NCBI GenBank assembly: GCA_029747015.1
Contig: JAKOGI010000009.1
Coordinates: 1,678,501 to 1,742,500, forward strand
Source of the DNA: Carnegiea gigantea
Taxonomy: Eukaryota; Streptophyta; Magnoliopsida; Caryophyllales; Cactaceae
Length of the DNA: 64,000 nt
Direction: 5' to 3'
Notes under the pieces: generated by a model
The model's input: only the letters and a program-made list of their open reading frames with translations
Told to the model about the DNA's origin: nothing
Databases searched by the model: none
In this document: one piece after another, positions 12,160 to 35,800 of the stretch
Layout of the letters: each line of letters starts with the position of its first letter
Numbering within the stretch: position 1 is the first letter of the stretch
Made by a program: the position numbers and the translations under genes

Positions 12160-13246
12160 TAATTTGAAAAAGCCCGAGGTACAAAAAAGCACAAAGGATC
12201 CTGGGGCCCGGGGCGTGGGCTTTGAGGTGAAGGCGCGGGCTTTTCGGACGCGAGGCGCACTTTGGCTATAAAATGCTTCAAAATCATTGCCAAACTATAT
12301 TTCTTTGAAAATAAGTTAGATAATGACATCAAGTAAGGAATTAAACATCAAGATAACCACGAATAACATTGCAAATAGTCATAAAACATGATAACATAAC
12401 ATCATAGTGTCTCTAAGCACACACCATAAGATAGTAGAAGTCTTAAAAGGCACAAACTAGCATAGCCATAGAAGGAAAGCATAAAACACATAGCACACAA
12501 AGCAAAATAGCTCATAAAGGTGAACTAAGCATCTTTCTCATCATCATGTAACACCACATGCTCCGCATCTTCATCATCATCCACCAACTGAACATCATCT
12601 CCAATATTATCTTCCTCTTCCTCTTCCTCTTCAAATTAATTTTCCTCATCTTCATCAAACAATTGAGTACGAGCTCGGGAGGATTTAGAACCAGAGGCTT
12701 GAGCGGGAGCTTTTCCTTTGTCCCTTGCCGAAATTTTAGCGGTGCTAGTGCTTGTTGATCCTCTGCGCCTAGTGCTATAGCGGGATTCATTAGCGCCGCA
12801 AGCTTGAGTAACAACTACCCAAGTCAAGGTATCCCCCTCAAACACAAGTTCATCATCATTTGAGTCATCTTCCATTCTCCCAAGCAACCACTCATTGCTT
12901 TCATCAATTTCTTTTAAGAGAATGGGATCTCTAGAGCTACTCTCTTCATGTCTGCGCTTTAATGCACGATTTGTTTTGACAAAAATCAAATCATTTAATC
13001 GGGATTGTGCTAGCCTATTTCTCTTCTTGGTGTGAAGCTGTTAACAAAAGTAAGTAGGTTTAATTAGTTACTAAAAAACTAAGAATTATGTAAGTGGAAA
13101 GTTTTTGTAAGTTGCAACTTACTTGTTGAAACACACCTCAATTCCTCTCACATCCTGTTGCACTACAAGTAAGGCTAAGGATTCTTATGGCAAACTTCCT
13201 CAAGTTGGGTGCCGAAGATTCATATAAACTCCACCATTGAGCTATA

Positions 13247-13278
<32 letters not shown>

Positions 13279-14075
13279 CATACATACATACATATATATA
13301 TATATATACATACATACATATATATATATATACACATACATATATAGATATATAGATATACATATATGTAGATATACATATATATATATGTATATATATG
13401 TATATATGTATATATATGTATGTATATATATCTATATATATATGTATATCTATATATATATATATATAAGCATTTAGCTAAAACAAAAGAGAGAGAGAGA
13501 GAGGCCTTGAGAAGTTTTGTATGAATATTCTTACCGGAAGCTAATGACTTTCTTTGCCTTATTGCCATGGGCATTCCAAACAGACCTTGAGAAGTTTTGT
13601 GTGAATTCAATTCGGTTGTCTTGAGTCCCCAAATCCGGAACCATCCTTGCAATGCAATCAAACTAACCCTTCATCACTTTGCTACAATCTTCAATAGATG
13701 GGTTTAAATAATAGATTTTCGGATTTAAATAATGCCCCGCCGCATGTAAAGGCTGGTGAAGTTGGCATTCCAATCTTTTGTCAATATACTTGAATGCCTC
13801 CTCATAATTCTCCTCCTTATTTAAAAAGCTCTTAGCAGTAGCCTTTTTAGCTCTTTTCATAGCCTTATAAATATAACCCATAGGTGGCTTTTTGTCTCCA
13901 TCAACCATGCGAAGAACTTTGACGAGAGGACTTGTCAATTTACGAGTGTAGAGAATATTCTTCCAATAACTCTCTTGCAAGAGATAGGATGTCATCTTCT
14001 TGCACCCCGCATCCTTTGACCATTTGCTATTGCTCCATTCTTGAGAAGTCACAAAATTATCAAGTTTTTTTGTGG
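12160..14075 (-). mobile_element. Dead hAT transposase remnant, copy A
   Basis: On the minus strand a C-terminal exon (13037-12525) encodes LHTKKRNRLA, LNDLIFVKTNRALKRR, ESNEWLLGR and an acidic tail. The preceding exon encodes the hAT dimerisation block [25 protein letters not shown]. The conserved Trp after CERN is a stop (TGA, 13138-13140), and the same stop is present in copy B, so the element was dead before duplication. Further upstream, WSKDAGCKK, PPMGYIYKAM and AFKYIDKR match hAT mid-domains. The N-terminal BED finger is missing, replaced by a LINE fragment at 14076. The GC-rich cgaggcgcac-like repeats at 12170-12265 and 14745-14830 may be terminal or subterminal sequence. Confidence 0.8.
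13242..13470. repeat. TA-rich microsatellite (TA/TATACA/TACA), copy A only
   Basis: This is about 230 bp of alternating TA with TACA and TAGA interruptions, inside the hAT remnant. At the matching place in copy B (about 40862-40900) only a short TA run remains. Open frames across it are artefacts of the repeat. Confidence 0.95.
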
Positions 14076-14760
14076 TGGCTTTTTTTTTTAATTTATAAAA
14101 GGGAAAGGAGTAGGATATATATAAATAAAATATGAACAAAAGCATGAATGCAAGCAGGCATCCTACAAAGGGGTTATGTGCAACCAAGATGGAACCTATC
14201 CACAAAATCAATTACATCAAAAGAAGATTGGCAAAGGTTCCCACTATCCTAGGAAAAAAGAGTCTTGATAATAATATCTTTGATTCGTTGAAGAGACGTC
14301 TCCTCTCCTTCAAAGACTCTTTTGTTTTGCTCTCACCAAATAGTCCAAAAGATCGCATGGGGGATGAATAAGGCACTTTTGTCTTTAACTTTCCTCCCAA
14401 AAGCACCATCCCAAGCCAAAAGATGATTTCTTACAGAATAAGAAACAACCGAAGAAACCACCAAGCAACTATAGGTTAACTCCCAAAGTGCCCTTGCAAA
14501 TTGACAATGCAACAATAGGTGATCAAGCGTCTCCAAATCCTCTTTGCACATAGCATCTATTCACCAAGATAATTCCCTTCTTTTTGTAAATTATTACATG
14601 TCAAAATACTACCATGCGAAGCTTCCACACAAAAACTGGCACCTTTAGGGGAGCTAATGTCTTTTCCAAATAGTTTTCCAGGGGAGCCACCCCAAAGAAC
14701 TAGACTGAATGACGAAGACAAAATAAGAGAGGAGCTTTAAACTTAGTTTTAAAAGGCGCG
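14076..14760 (-). mobile_element. 5'-truncated LINE 3' end inserted in the hAT remnant, copy A
   Basis: The minus strand encodes a reverse-transcriptase zinc-binding block ([29 protein letters not shown]) preceded by SFCVEASHGSILTCNNLQKK and followed by a tract of A (T run at 14082-14091 on the plus strand) at its 3' end. Only the last 0.7 kb of the element is present. The same fragment sits at 41515-42180 in copy B. Confidence 0.75.
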
Positions 14761-14829
14761 AGGTGCACTGAGACGCATAAGGTCCCAAAGCGCGAGGCTA
14801 ATTGGCATGCATCATGGATGCGAGGCGCA

Positions 14830-15535
14830 CTTCTATGCAAAAATTTTTTAGTCTTTCACATTTTGCGAAGTAGATTTTGCAGAAACAAATTAGATAAATG
14901 CATTAAAAAGTGGTCACACATTAATGTAATTACTGATACTGCAAATAACCTTAAGATATATTAGCTTATCATCGTAGTTCCCTCATGCACAAACTGAGTT
15001 CATGATGTTGCTCTCAATCAGGGATAATGTTGCTCTCAATCAAGCACCGCTTTGACTGGAGTTAGAATGTGAGATCTGTATTTAGTATTCTTATACTAAA
15101 TTGTGAATTGTGTAACTGGCATTTAGCATTAGGTTATGCGCATCAGGATAAGTGGAAGTCAGGGATAATGTTGCTCTCAATGAAGCACCGCTTTGACCGG
15201 AGTTAGAATGTTAGATCTGTATTTAGTATTTATTTTCCTTATACGAGGAACTTACTGCATCCATGGCTGGGATGATTTCATGGTTGTCATGTTGTAACTG
15301 ACTAGGAGATAGTGCAGAATTGCAGCTCAGGTGACCTGTTTGCTTTATGTAGCACTATGGTGTGGAATGTACTTTGGTCCAGCTTAGTCTATATTAGAAA
15401 TTCTGCAAAATGAAGCACTTGGTTTCTGTTGAAATTTTACATATAAATGCACCATGTCTCGTACACTGGTATGTCTGTTTACTAAGTGAGGCTGCTGGTT
15501 GAACTCTTAGCTGATTCTACTGCTTGAATTTGCAG
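14830..15535. other. Intron before the first helicase exon, with 70-bp direct repeats, copy A
   Basis: This is non-coding sequence. A 70-bp segment (gggataatgttgctctcaat...) occurs at 15020-15089 and again at 15161-15230, differing by four bases. The missing N-terminal helicase exons are not recognisable here. Most of this stretch, with the following exon, is deleted in copy B. Confidence 0.7.
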
Positions 15536-28778
<13,243 letters not shown>

Positions 28779-29794
28779 GGAGGCAGCAGTTGAAGATCAA
28801 GTGTTTATTAAAAAGGCACATCTAGGTTGCTCTTCGAGCCCATCCTTTCCATCTTTCTGTTCCCTATTTTGAGATCGAGATCAATTGAATGGGCATGGCT
28901 CATCTCCTCTGTCCTCTAATCCTTTTTTGAGGCTGAAAATTCACACCCAAAGGCTGTAAATATGATGATGTTTGTGGTTGTGGGGTGGGTTTGTTGAGTC
29001 CCTCCCTAAATTTGATGTTATGATTTTGTAATCTTTCCTTAATTTTCTTACAGGGATGTGATATTTTGACATGAGGTTCACCAAATTTTGCTCAGAAAAA
29101 AAATTTAACCTTGTATGATGCTTCCACATCAACTGATCTGTGATTTGTCTTTGCACCCTAATTCCAAGGTGTGAAATTTTCCTCAGATGTCATTCTATTG
29201 TTGTCTTTGTGAATTCTGTTGAATTTTTTGATATTTTAAAATTTGGGTTGTACACATTGGTTCCAACCAAGGACTACAAAAAAAGGGGGAGGTTTCTAAG
29301 ATCATGTATGGGCTCATAGCAGAAGAATCATGAAAACATACGTAAATGGGGTCTTCGGAAATATAACTTGATTTCTAAGGGTATTAAGTGTTATTATTCA
29401 GTGTTTGGTTGTACTTTCAAGGGTATCAAGTCCCGTCGAATTTCAAGTCCTATTTGTTGCACCCCTCGGATTTCAAGTCATATTCTTCTCAAATATTTGA
29501 CTTCTAGTAGTTCATCCATCAGGTTTAAAGTCCTACAATTGCTATATAAGCAATCGGGAGACACTTTTGGTCGAACAATAGGTGGAGGATCCTGGCGTTG
29601 CTGCCTTGTTCTAGTATCTGAGCACCGCCCAGTTTTGATTATGGTGTGCCGCGGTTTTGTTCACTTGGATTTCGGCTATGATACTCGGATAGGTGCAACA
29701 AGAACACTGTCGTGATTGCATGGGGGAGACGATTGAGATCGAAAGAGTTTGTTAAGTGTGGATGGAAATATGACGGAAGGCAAAGAGGCCTTTA
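28779..29794. other. 3' flank of the helicase gene, copy A
   Basis: This stretch holds the likely 3' UTR and AT-rich intergenic sequence. An open frame of 115 codons at 29368-29715 is interrupted in copy B and resembles nothing I recognise, so I do not call it a gene. Confidence 0.6.
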
Positions 29795-30126
29795 GGCCCT
29801 GTTCTTTTCGTTGGTAAATCCAAATTTACTAACCTCATTCAACTTTAACCTAGTTAAACCTACTTCACGAACTTCAATAAAGACATATTAACTTCAACCC
29901 ATTTCAGCTAATTTCAATCCACTTCAATCCTCTTCCACTATTTTAACCAATTTCTACTCATCATACAAACAAACAAACAAAACAAAAAAAAATTGACCAA
30001 TTTTAACCAACTTTAATCGATTTCAACTCACTTCAACCTACTTCAACCCAAAAAAAAAAAAAAAAATCCACTTCAATCGAGTTCAACACACTTCTACCAA
30101 CCCAGATTTATCAATGAAAAGAACAG
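29795..30126. mobile_element. PIF/Harbinger-like MITE, copy A only
   Basis: This 332-bp element has inverted ends (CTGTTCTTTTCGTTGGTAAA on the left against CTGTTCTTTTCATTGATAAA read from the right) and is flanked by the trinucleotide TTA on both sides (29792-29794, 30127-30129). Copy B has the empty site with one TTA (56612-56614). The interior is a run of degenerate cttcaaYc repeats. The TTA duplication suits PIF/Harbinger, though the right end lacks the outer GGCC seen on the left. Confidence 0.82.
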
Positions 30127-30129
30127 TTA

Positions 30130-30620
30130 GTCTATAAAAGGCGGTGGTGATGAACCTGACCTCAATTTTTTATTAAAATAAATGACAATTTTTTATATTT
30201 TGTAATTTGCACTCCTTCTAATTTATTTTTTGTAAATCTTCTTTTCTTCTAAACTCGGAACCATACCGTGCTTCGCACGGTTTTGGTGAATATATATTTA
30301 ATAGTAAAAGTGAAATAATAGTTTGTAATGATCTCATAACTTGAATAGGTTATTGATTCATAACATTTTAACTCATAGGTTGAAATTCAATAGAAATTAG
30401 AATCTTCATTATTGTCAACTTAAATTTTAAAAAAGTTGTCAACTCATGAAAAAAAAGATAGTTCAAAAAACAAGAGCAATTGACAAGGAGATCGGGAGAT
30501 AGATCAAACATGCTGAGCAGAGAAGAAAAAAAAGGAAAAATGGATGCTAGATCTGATCAAAAAATTGTTAATAAGTGGAGCAGACATAAGCTGTTGAAGG
30601 TCTATGAACTACAACCCCCC

Positions 30621-30651
<31 letters not shown>

Positions 30652-30852
30652 GCGCGCGCACACACACACAACGAAATAACAAAGACGATGTTAACTATTT
30701 TAGGATTATTTTCTTAAAAAAAAAAAAACTACAGTTGGTCTTGAGGGAATGGTCCCTTTTATTTGAAGAGATTTGATACTCCTGACTCTCAAATTGCTTG
30801 GCCAAAATCCTCACACCAAATACATAGATTAGGAACTTTATACTAAAATAGA
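30130..30852. other. Intergenic sequence with CT/CA/CG microsatellite, copy A
   Basis: This is AT-rich intergenic DNA. A (CT)n(CA)n(CG)n(CA)n microsatellite lies at about 30616-30671. Nothing coding is recognised. Part of the equivalent region in copy B is 1.47 kb longer. Confidence 0.6.
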
Positions 30853-30957
30853 TCAGGGGAAAAAAGTTCTACTGTGTGCGCTATTGCTCTGGGTTTAGGT
30901 GGTATCCATCACATTTGTCCATTTCATCTAAATCAAAAATACATTCTTATTTGTATT
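30853..30957 (+). pseudogene. Decayed SMC5 exon-2 fragment, copy A
   Basis: The plus strand reads [17 protein letters not shown], clearly the Walker A end of SMC5 exon 2 ([16 protein letters not shown]) with a one-codon insertion. The homology runs on into intron 2 (tttgtccatttcatctaaatcaaaaa against tttgcccatcttatctaaatcataac in the main copy). It is much more diverged than the full SMC5 copies, so it comes from an older duplication event. Confidence 0.85.
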
Positions 30958-31149
30958 TCACTTCACTGCCGCCCCCTGCATGCTACAACCCTACTCCCAT
31001 TGTGCACCACTCACTTGACCCCAAATGCCTCATTTTTTTCAAACTGTAATATTATAGTCACTAGCCTTTTTGGGGGGGGGTAAGAAAAAGGGAGAGATGA
31101 TGCTCAGGCCTTTAAGAGAGAACATGAATTAGTGACTTATTTACATTCT

Positions 31150-31660
31150 TCTTCCTTCTAATTCTAGACAAAAACTGCAAACCACTAGAATGTAATTACA
31201 AGTTGTTGTAACCACTTATACAGTATTTGACTCCTTCTTGAATATCCTCTTGTTTCGTTCATGCCAAAGGCCTCACTTTATCTTTCTCCCATATTCGAGT
31301 TGCTCTCAATATGCATGCACATATAACACTAGACATTTGGACTCCCAAGAGCTCAATACGTTTTGTAAAACACTTTGGCTGAAGAGGTGCCCATGATTGT
31401 CCTTCTGGATAACAGAGATTACAGATCTCATCCTGAATATGCAAATGCCAACTCAGCAGTCTATCTTTAGTTGATAGTCTCCCCAAACTCATTCTCCAAA
31501 AATAGAAACTGTGTTCTGAAACATTGAACCTGTTTCTGTTGCTACGGGCCAAAGGATATATAGTCACATGTCCTAGTAACGAGATACACCCACTTGAGAT
31601 AGTATATTGCCTAGTGGAGCTAGCTTTCCAGGTTCTTCCCTCCAAGCCACTAGCAAACAT
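31150..31660 (-). mobile_element. LINE zinc-binding-domain remnant at the copy A/B junction
   Basis: On the minus strand a 133-codon open frame includes FYFWRMSLGRLSTKDRLL, HIQDEICNLC and a short C-terminal stretch, typical of the reverse-transcriptase zinc-binding region of plant LINEs. Its 5' end extends over 31611-31660, which equals positions 1-50, so the boundary between the two large copies lies in or beside this relic. The copy B version is at 59040-59530. Confidence 0.7.
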
Positions 31661-32715
31661 TTCTCTTTGCTTGTTAGCTAAGTTTAGAAAGATAATCTTT
31701 TTGGATGTGAGAAAGAGTGAAAGCCATTTTTTATTTAATTTTTTTCTGTTTGCTGTCTCTTAAATTAGATTATGATATAATTGTATTATTTTTCCTCCTA
31801 CGCCTATTCTCACTATATTTTGCTTCTCTCTCACCCCTACATACTATAATACCACTCATCATAGGACTTTACCATCACTCGTTCCCAAGTCAAATGCCTT
31901 GTTGAAACATTTTTCAGGTATCTTTTTCTCTCATTTGACATTACATAAAATTGATACATTTATGATTTAGAATTTCAATTTTCCACAGTTGAACTTGTAA
32001 AATTTGTCTCTATTTTTTATTTTTAAGTTTGATGGTTCAATCTTGGGGTTTAGGGATCGCCGGTCGACTGGTCCTACCAGAGCATTCTTTGGTATCGTTG
32101 ACTTCGTCTCCTAAAAGATGGTCGGATGTTGGCCTTTATTGGCAAGTGTGTCGTGGTGATAGTTTTTATAGTCATTGCAGTGGTGGTGGCGAGAAAGGTA
32201 GGATTATAATTTGTAAGTTGTAAAATTGACAGTGGTGGTGGTCAAATTTTTTCTTCTCAATTGTTTATCTATATAAATAGTAAAAAAGTGCATCGCTACT
32301 AATAACTAATAGAGGGCATTCTTGGTATTGTAATATAAATAAACTAATTTTATTTATTTTGAAGTTCTGAATTCTAATCTTCTTTAAGAAACAACATATA
32401 TTACATCTTAACTAAGATGAATAGTGAGATACTTGTAAAATTTGTGAATCCATCACCCCAAGTGTAAAATATTTATATTGTCAATCTGTAATTATAAATT
32501 AAGTAATGTGGCATGATTTGAATCAAATAAATTTCATTCTCTTAAAATAAAAGTGTGCAAATAGTAGATAGCTTTTTAAAAAAGATTAAAATATTATTAT
32601 ATATATAAGTCCAATTTATAGACCCAGGATTATCTAATAATCCGTACCAAATGTGAGGTCATTGACCAAGACATAGGACGGTATCATTTGCGATACACTG
32701 CGTCTACTTCTGCAT

Positions 32716-32727
32716 TTTGGCGCGAAA
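32716..32727. promoter_or_regulatory. E2F-type binding site, copy B
   Basis: The site TTTGGCGCGAAA is identical to the copy A site at 1101-1112. It lies 144 bp before the start codon. Confidence 0.7.
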
Positions 32728-32797
32728 TCAGACTGACAGTCGACGAGCCTCGCTTTCCCTTACTTCGATCTATCCGTCTTCCCCACAGGGCAAAGGC

Positions 32798-32805
32798 AAA
32801 ACCCT
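32798..32805 (+). promoter_or_regulatory. Telo-box, copy B
   Basis: AAACCCTA sits at the same relative place as in copy A, between the E2F site and the start codon. Confidence 0.5.
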
Positions 32806-32870
32806 AGCTTCATCTGCGATTTTGTGTTGCCTTGCAGCCAAATTGAACAACAAGACAACAATCTTCTCCA

Positions 32871-35800
32871 ATGTCTGAGCGGCGTGCTAAACGCCCCAAA
32901 ATCAGCAGGTTTGTACTCTAATCCGAGCTTAGGGTTTCTTGAATTTTTCTTTTGGCTGTTGTTTTCTTTCCCAATTTGTATATGTGTCTCAAAATTGATT
33001 GGTTTTACAGAGGAGAGGATGATTATTTGCCGGGGAATATCACCGAAATTGAGCTTTATAATTTCATGACTTTTAGCTACTTGAAATGCAAGCCTGGGTC
33101 CCGTTTGAATTTGGTCATTGGTCCAAATGGGTCGGGAAAGAGCTCAATTGTGTGCGCCATTGCACTGGGTTTAGGTGGCGATCCTCAGGTTTGCCCATCT
33201 TATCTAAATCATAACTACATTCTTCCCCGTCTCTTCGTAAATTTAGTACCTTTATGTGCTTTCTGTGTTTGTTTGTTTGTGTTTTTTTTTGGGGCCGGGG
33301 GGTGTGTCAGGGTGAACATTTGTTGTACTTTGAATAGAGCCTTTGACTTTCTTCGATTTGCAGATACTTGGAAGGGCTGGTAGTGTTGGAGCATATGTGA
33401 AGCGGGGAGAGGAGTCGGGACATATCAAGATCACTTTGAGAGGTGACTCTAGAGAAGAGCAGATTTGCATCACTCGCAAAATAGATACAACCAGCAAGTC
33501 AGAGTGGTTGCTGAATGGTAAGCTAATGATTTGAAGACATATAAGACATAAGGACAATTTGGCTAATGCATGGCTTGATTTTCTGATAGAACAATTGCTT
33601 GATCTTAATTTAGTCAAGGAATTTGGGATGTTTAGCATTTTGATACGTGTTGTTTTGTGGCCCTTATGTCCTACGTTGCAACTTGCTATGTCTGGATATT
33701 GAGAATTGTTAGCTTTACTAACAAAAATTTCCCTTGGGGGTGGGGTGAAAGATTTTTGTCTTGCATGATAACTTGTCTTCTTTTGATAGAAATGCTATCC
33801 CATTGTGCCAATACTCAGGGCATACCCTGGAGAATTCTTAGGGTATAACCTGATAGATTTGATGTACATGACAACTAACTTTTCCTTTTGAAGAATAATC
33901 CCTTGATTTCTCACAATCCAACAAGTATAGACTATACTTATTGAAAGATAGAATCTATGTTTCTGTCTTCTTCTGACATGGTTGTGTAACACAGTAGAGT
34001 GACAATCTGCCCATTTCCTACTGTTGGATCTTGCTGGCATAATTTAGAAGAAACTTGCAGATAGATGTTCTCGGTGAACGAGCACCCAGAAAACAAGTGC
34101 TCAAGAGTTTCAAATTCCAATTTGTGTAGAACACATGAGGGTTCCACACTTCCACTTGTATTTTTTATGAGTAATCAAAAGGCATTTTAGTGTACCAAGA
34201 GGATGCCACCCTGGACATAATTTGAATTCTTGATATGACACAGCTTGAATTCTCTATATGATTCTTTTCTTTTTGAGCACACTAAATAACCAATGGAATC
34301 ATCATCCAAAATCCAGATACCAAGGAGCCAACTCTTTTTCAACCTTATTCTCCAAGCAACTAAAAGATCTCTCATTGTTGGAGGTTGCACCCAACTAGCC
34401 CTAATCGAAGAAAGCTACAAATGCCAAAGTGAAGAAACACACTGACACTGATCCTCCTTTGTAAACTTCCACAACCCATTCGTCTTCAAAGCTTCGTTCA
34501 TAACACGAAGAAATCTTATGCCAACTCCTCCCTCTAGTTTAGGACGACATACTTTGTTCCAATTGATCCAATGGAGGCCATTACCATTATCATTGGTATT
34601 CCAAAGAAAATCTCTCATGATTTTCTCTAACGGACTAGCAATGCTAGTTGGGATGGTGAATAAAGACATTAAGTAGATAGCAGACTACACAAAGTGCTTT
34701 TCAAAAGGGTCAATCTGCCTTCTCTAGACAAAAGCTTAGAATTCCAGCTTGCCAATCTCTTATGGAACCTCTCAACAACTGGGTCCCAAGCAGCTCTACT
34801 CTTATAAGGAGCACCAAGAGGAAGACCAAGGTAAGAAGAAGGCAGATAATCAACTCCACCCCAAAGAAATGGTCCAAAACATGAACATTAGGCACCTCGC
34901 CAACGGGAATGAGTGCACTTTTGGATAAGTTAACCCTTGGTCCAGACATAGCTTAAAAAAGCAGAAAGATGCACCTTAAGTAACCCAAATTACTCTCGTT
35001 CGGCTTGTAAAAAATTAGGGTATTGTTGGCGAAGAGCAAATGGGATATCAGCTAACCCTCTGTACGAGGGTTGCTAATATGAAAGTCATTCAAGAAAGGA
35101 TGCAGCTTAAGTAACCCAAATTACTCTTGTTCGGCTTGCGAAAAATTAGGGTATCGTCGGCGAATAGCAAATGGGATATCAACTAACCCTCCATATGAGG
35201 GTTGCTAATATGAAAGTCATTCAAGAAACTCTCCTCAACTGGTTTAATCACCGACTTACTAAGAGTTTACATAAAAAAAATGAACAATAAAGGCGACGAA
35301 GGGTCACCTTGTTTTAGACCTCTTGAACTTGAGAAAAAACCAAATGCTTCACCCTTAATTAAGATAGAGAAGTGCACAGTAGAAATACAAAAGAGATCCA
35401 ATTGCTCCACTTGTTAGGAAAGCCCCTTTTTTCAAGAATAGCCAAAAGAAAACTCTAATAGATATGATCGTAAGCTTTCTTAATGTCAAACTTCCAAGGA
35501 ATACCCGAAGTCGTACGTTTGATATAAGAATCAATGCATTCATTAGCAATCAAAGTAGAATTCAAAATTTGACGGCCAGGAACCAAAGAAGGACCCACAA
35601 CTTTTCCAACAACTTTCTTCAATCTCTAAGCAAGAACTTTGGCAAGAATCTTATATACACTCCCTATTAAACTAATGGACCTAAAAAACTTAATATTATC
35701 TGCTCCAGCCACTTTGGGAATCAAACTAATAAGGGAATCAAACTAACAAAGTAGCATTTAAACTTTTCTCAAAGACACCTTTATTGTGAAAGTCAGCAAA

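Larger units (their letters stand above)
31661..32870 (+). promoter_or_regulatory. 5' flank and promoter of the SMC5 part, copy B
   Basis: This region is homologous to 51-1254, with many small changes in the distal part and better conservation near the gene. The E2F site and telo-box are intact. No coding sequence is recognised. Confidence 0.6.

Noticed and set aside
13242..13661. A 139-codon Tyr/Ile-rich minus-strand ORF
   Set aside because: Most of it is translation of the TA microsatellite; copy B has no equivalent.
14745..14830. The GC-rich cgaggcgcac motifs as a SINE or tRNA-derived element
   Set aside because: No A and B box spacing or poly(A) end could be made out. Similar motifs at 12170-12265 suggest hAT terminal or subterminal repeats, but this stays unproven.
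29368..29715. A 115-codon plus-strand ORF downstream of helicase copy A
   Set aside because: The frame is not conserved in copy B and there is no recognisable domain.
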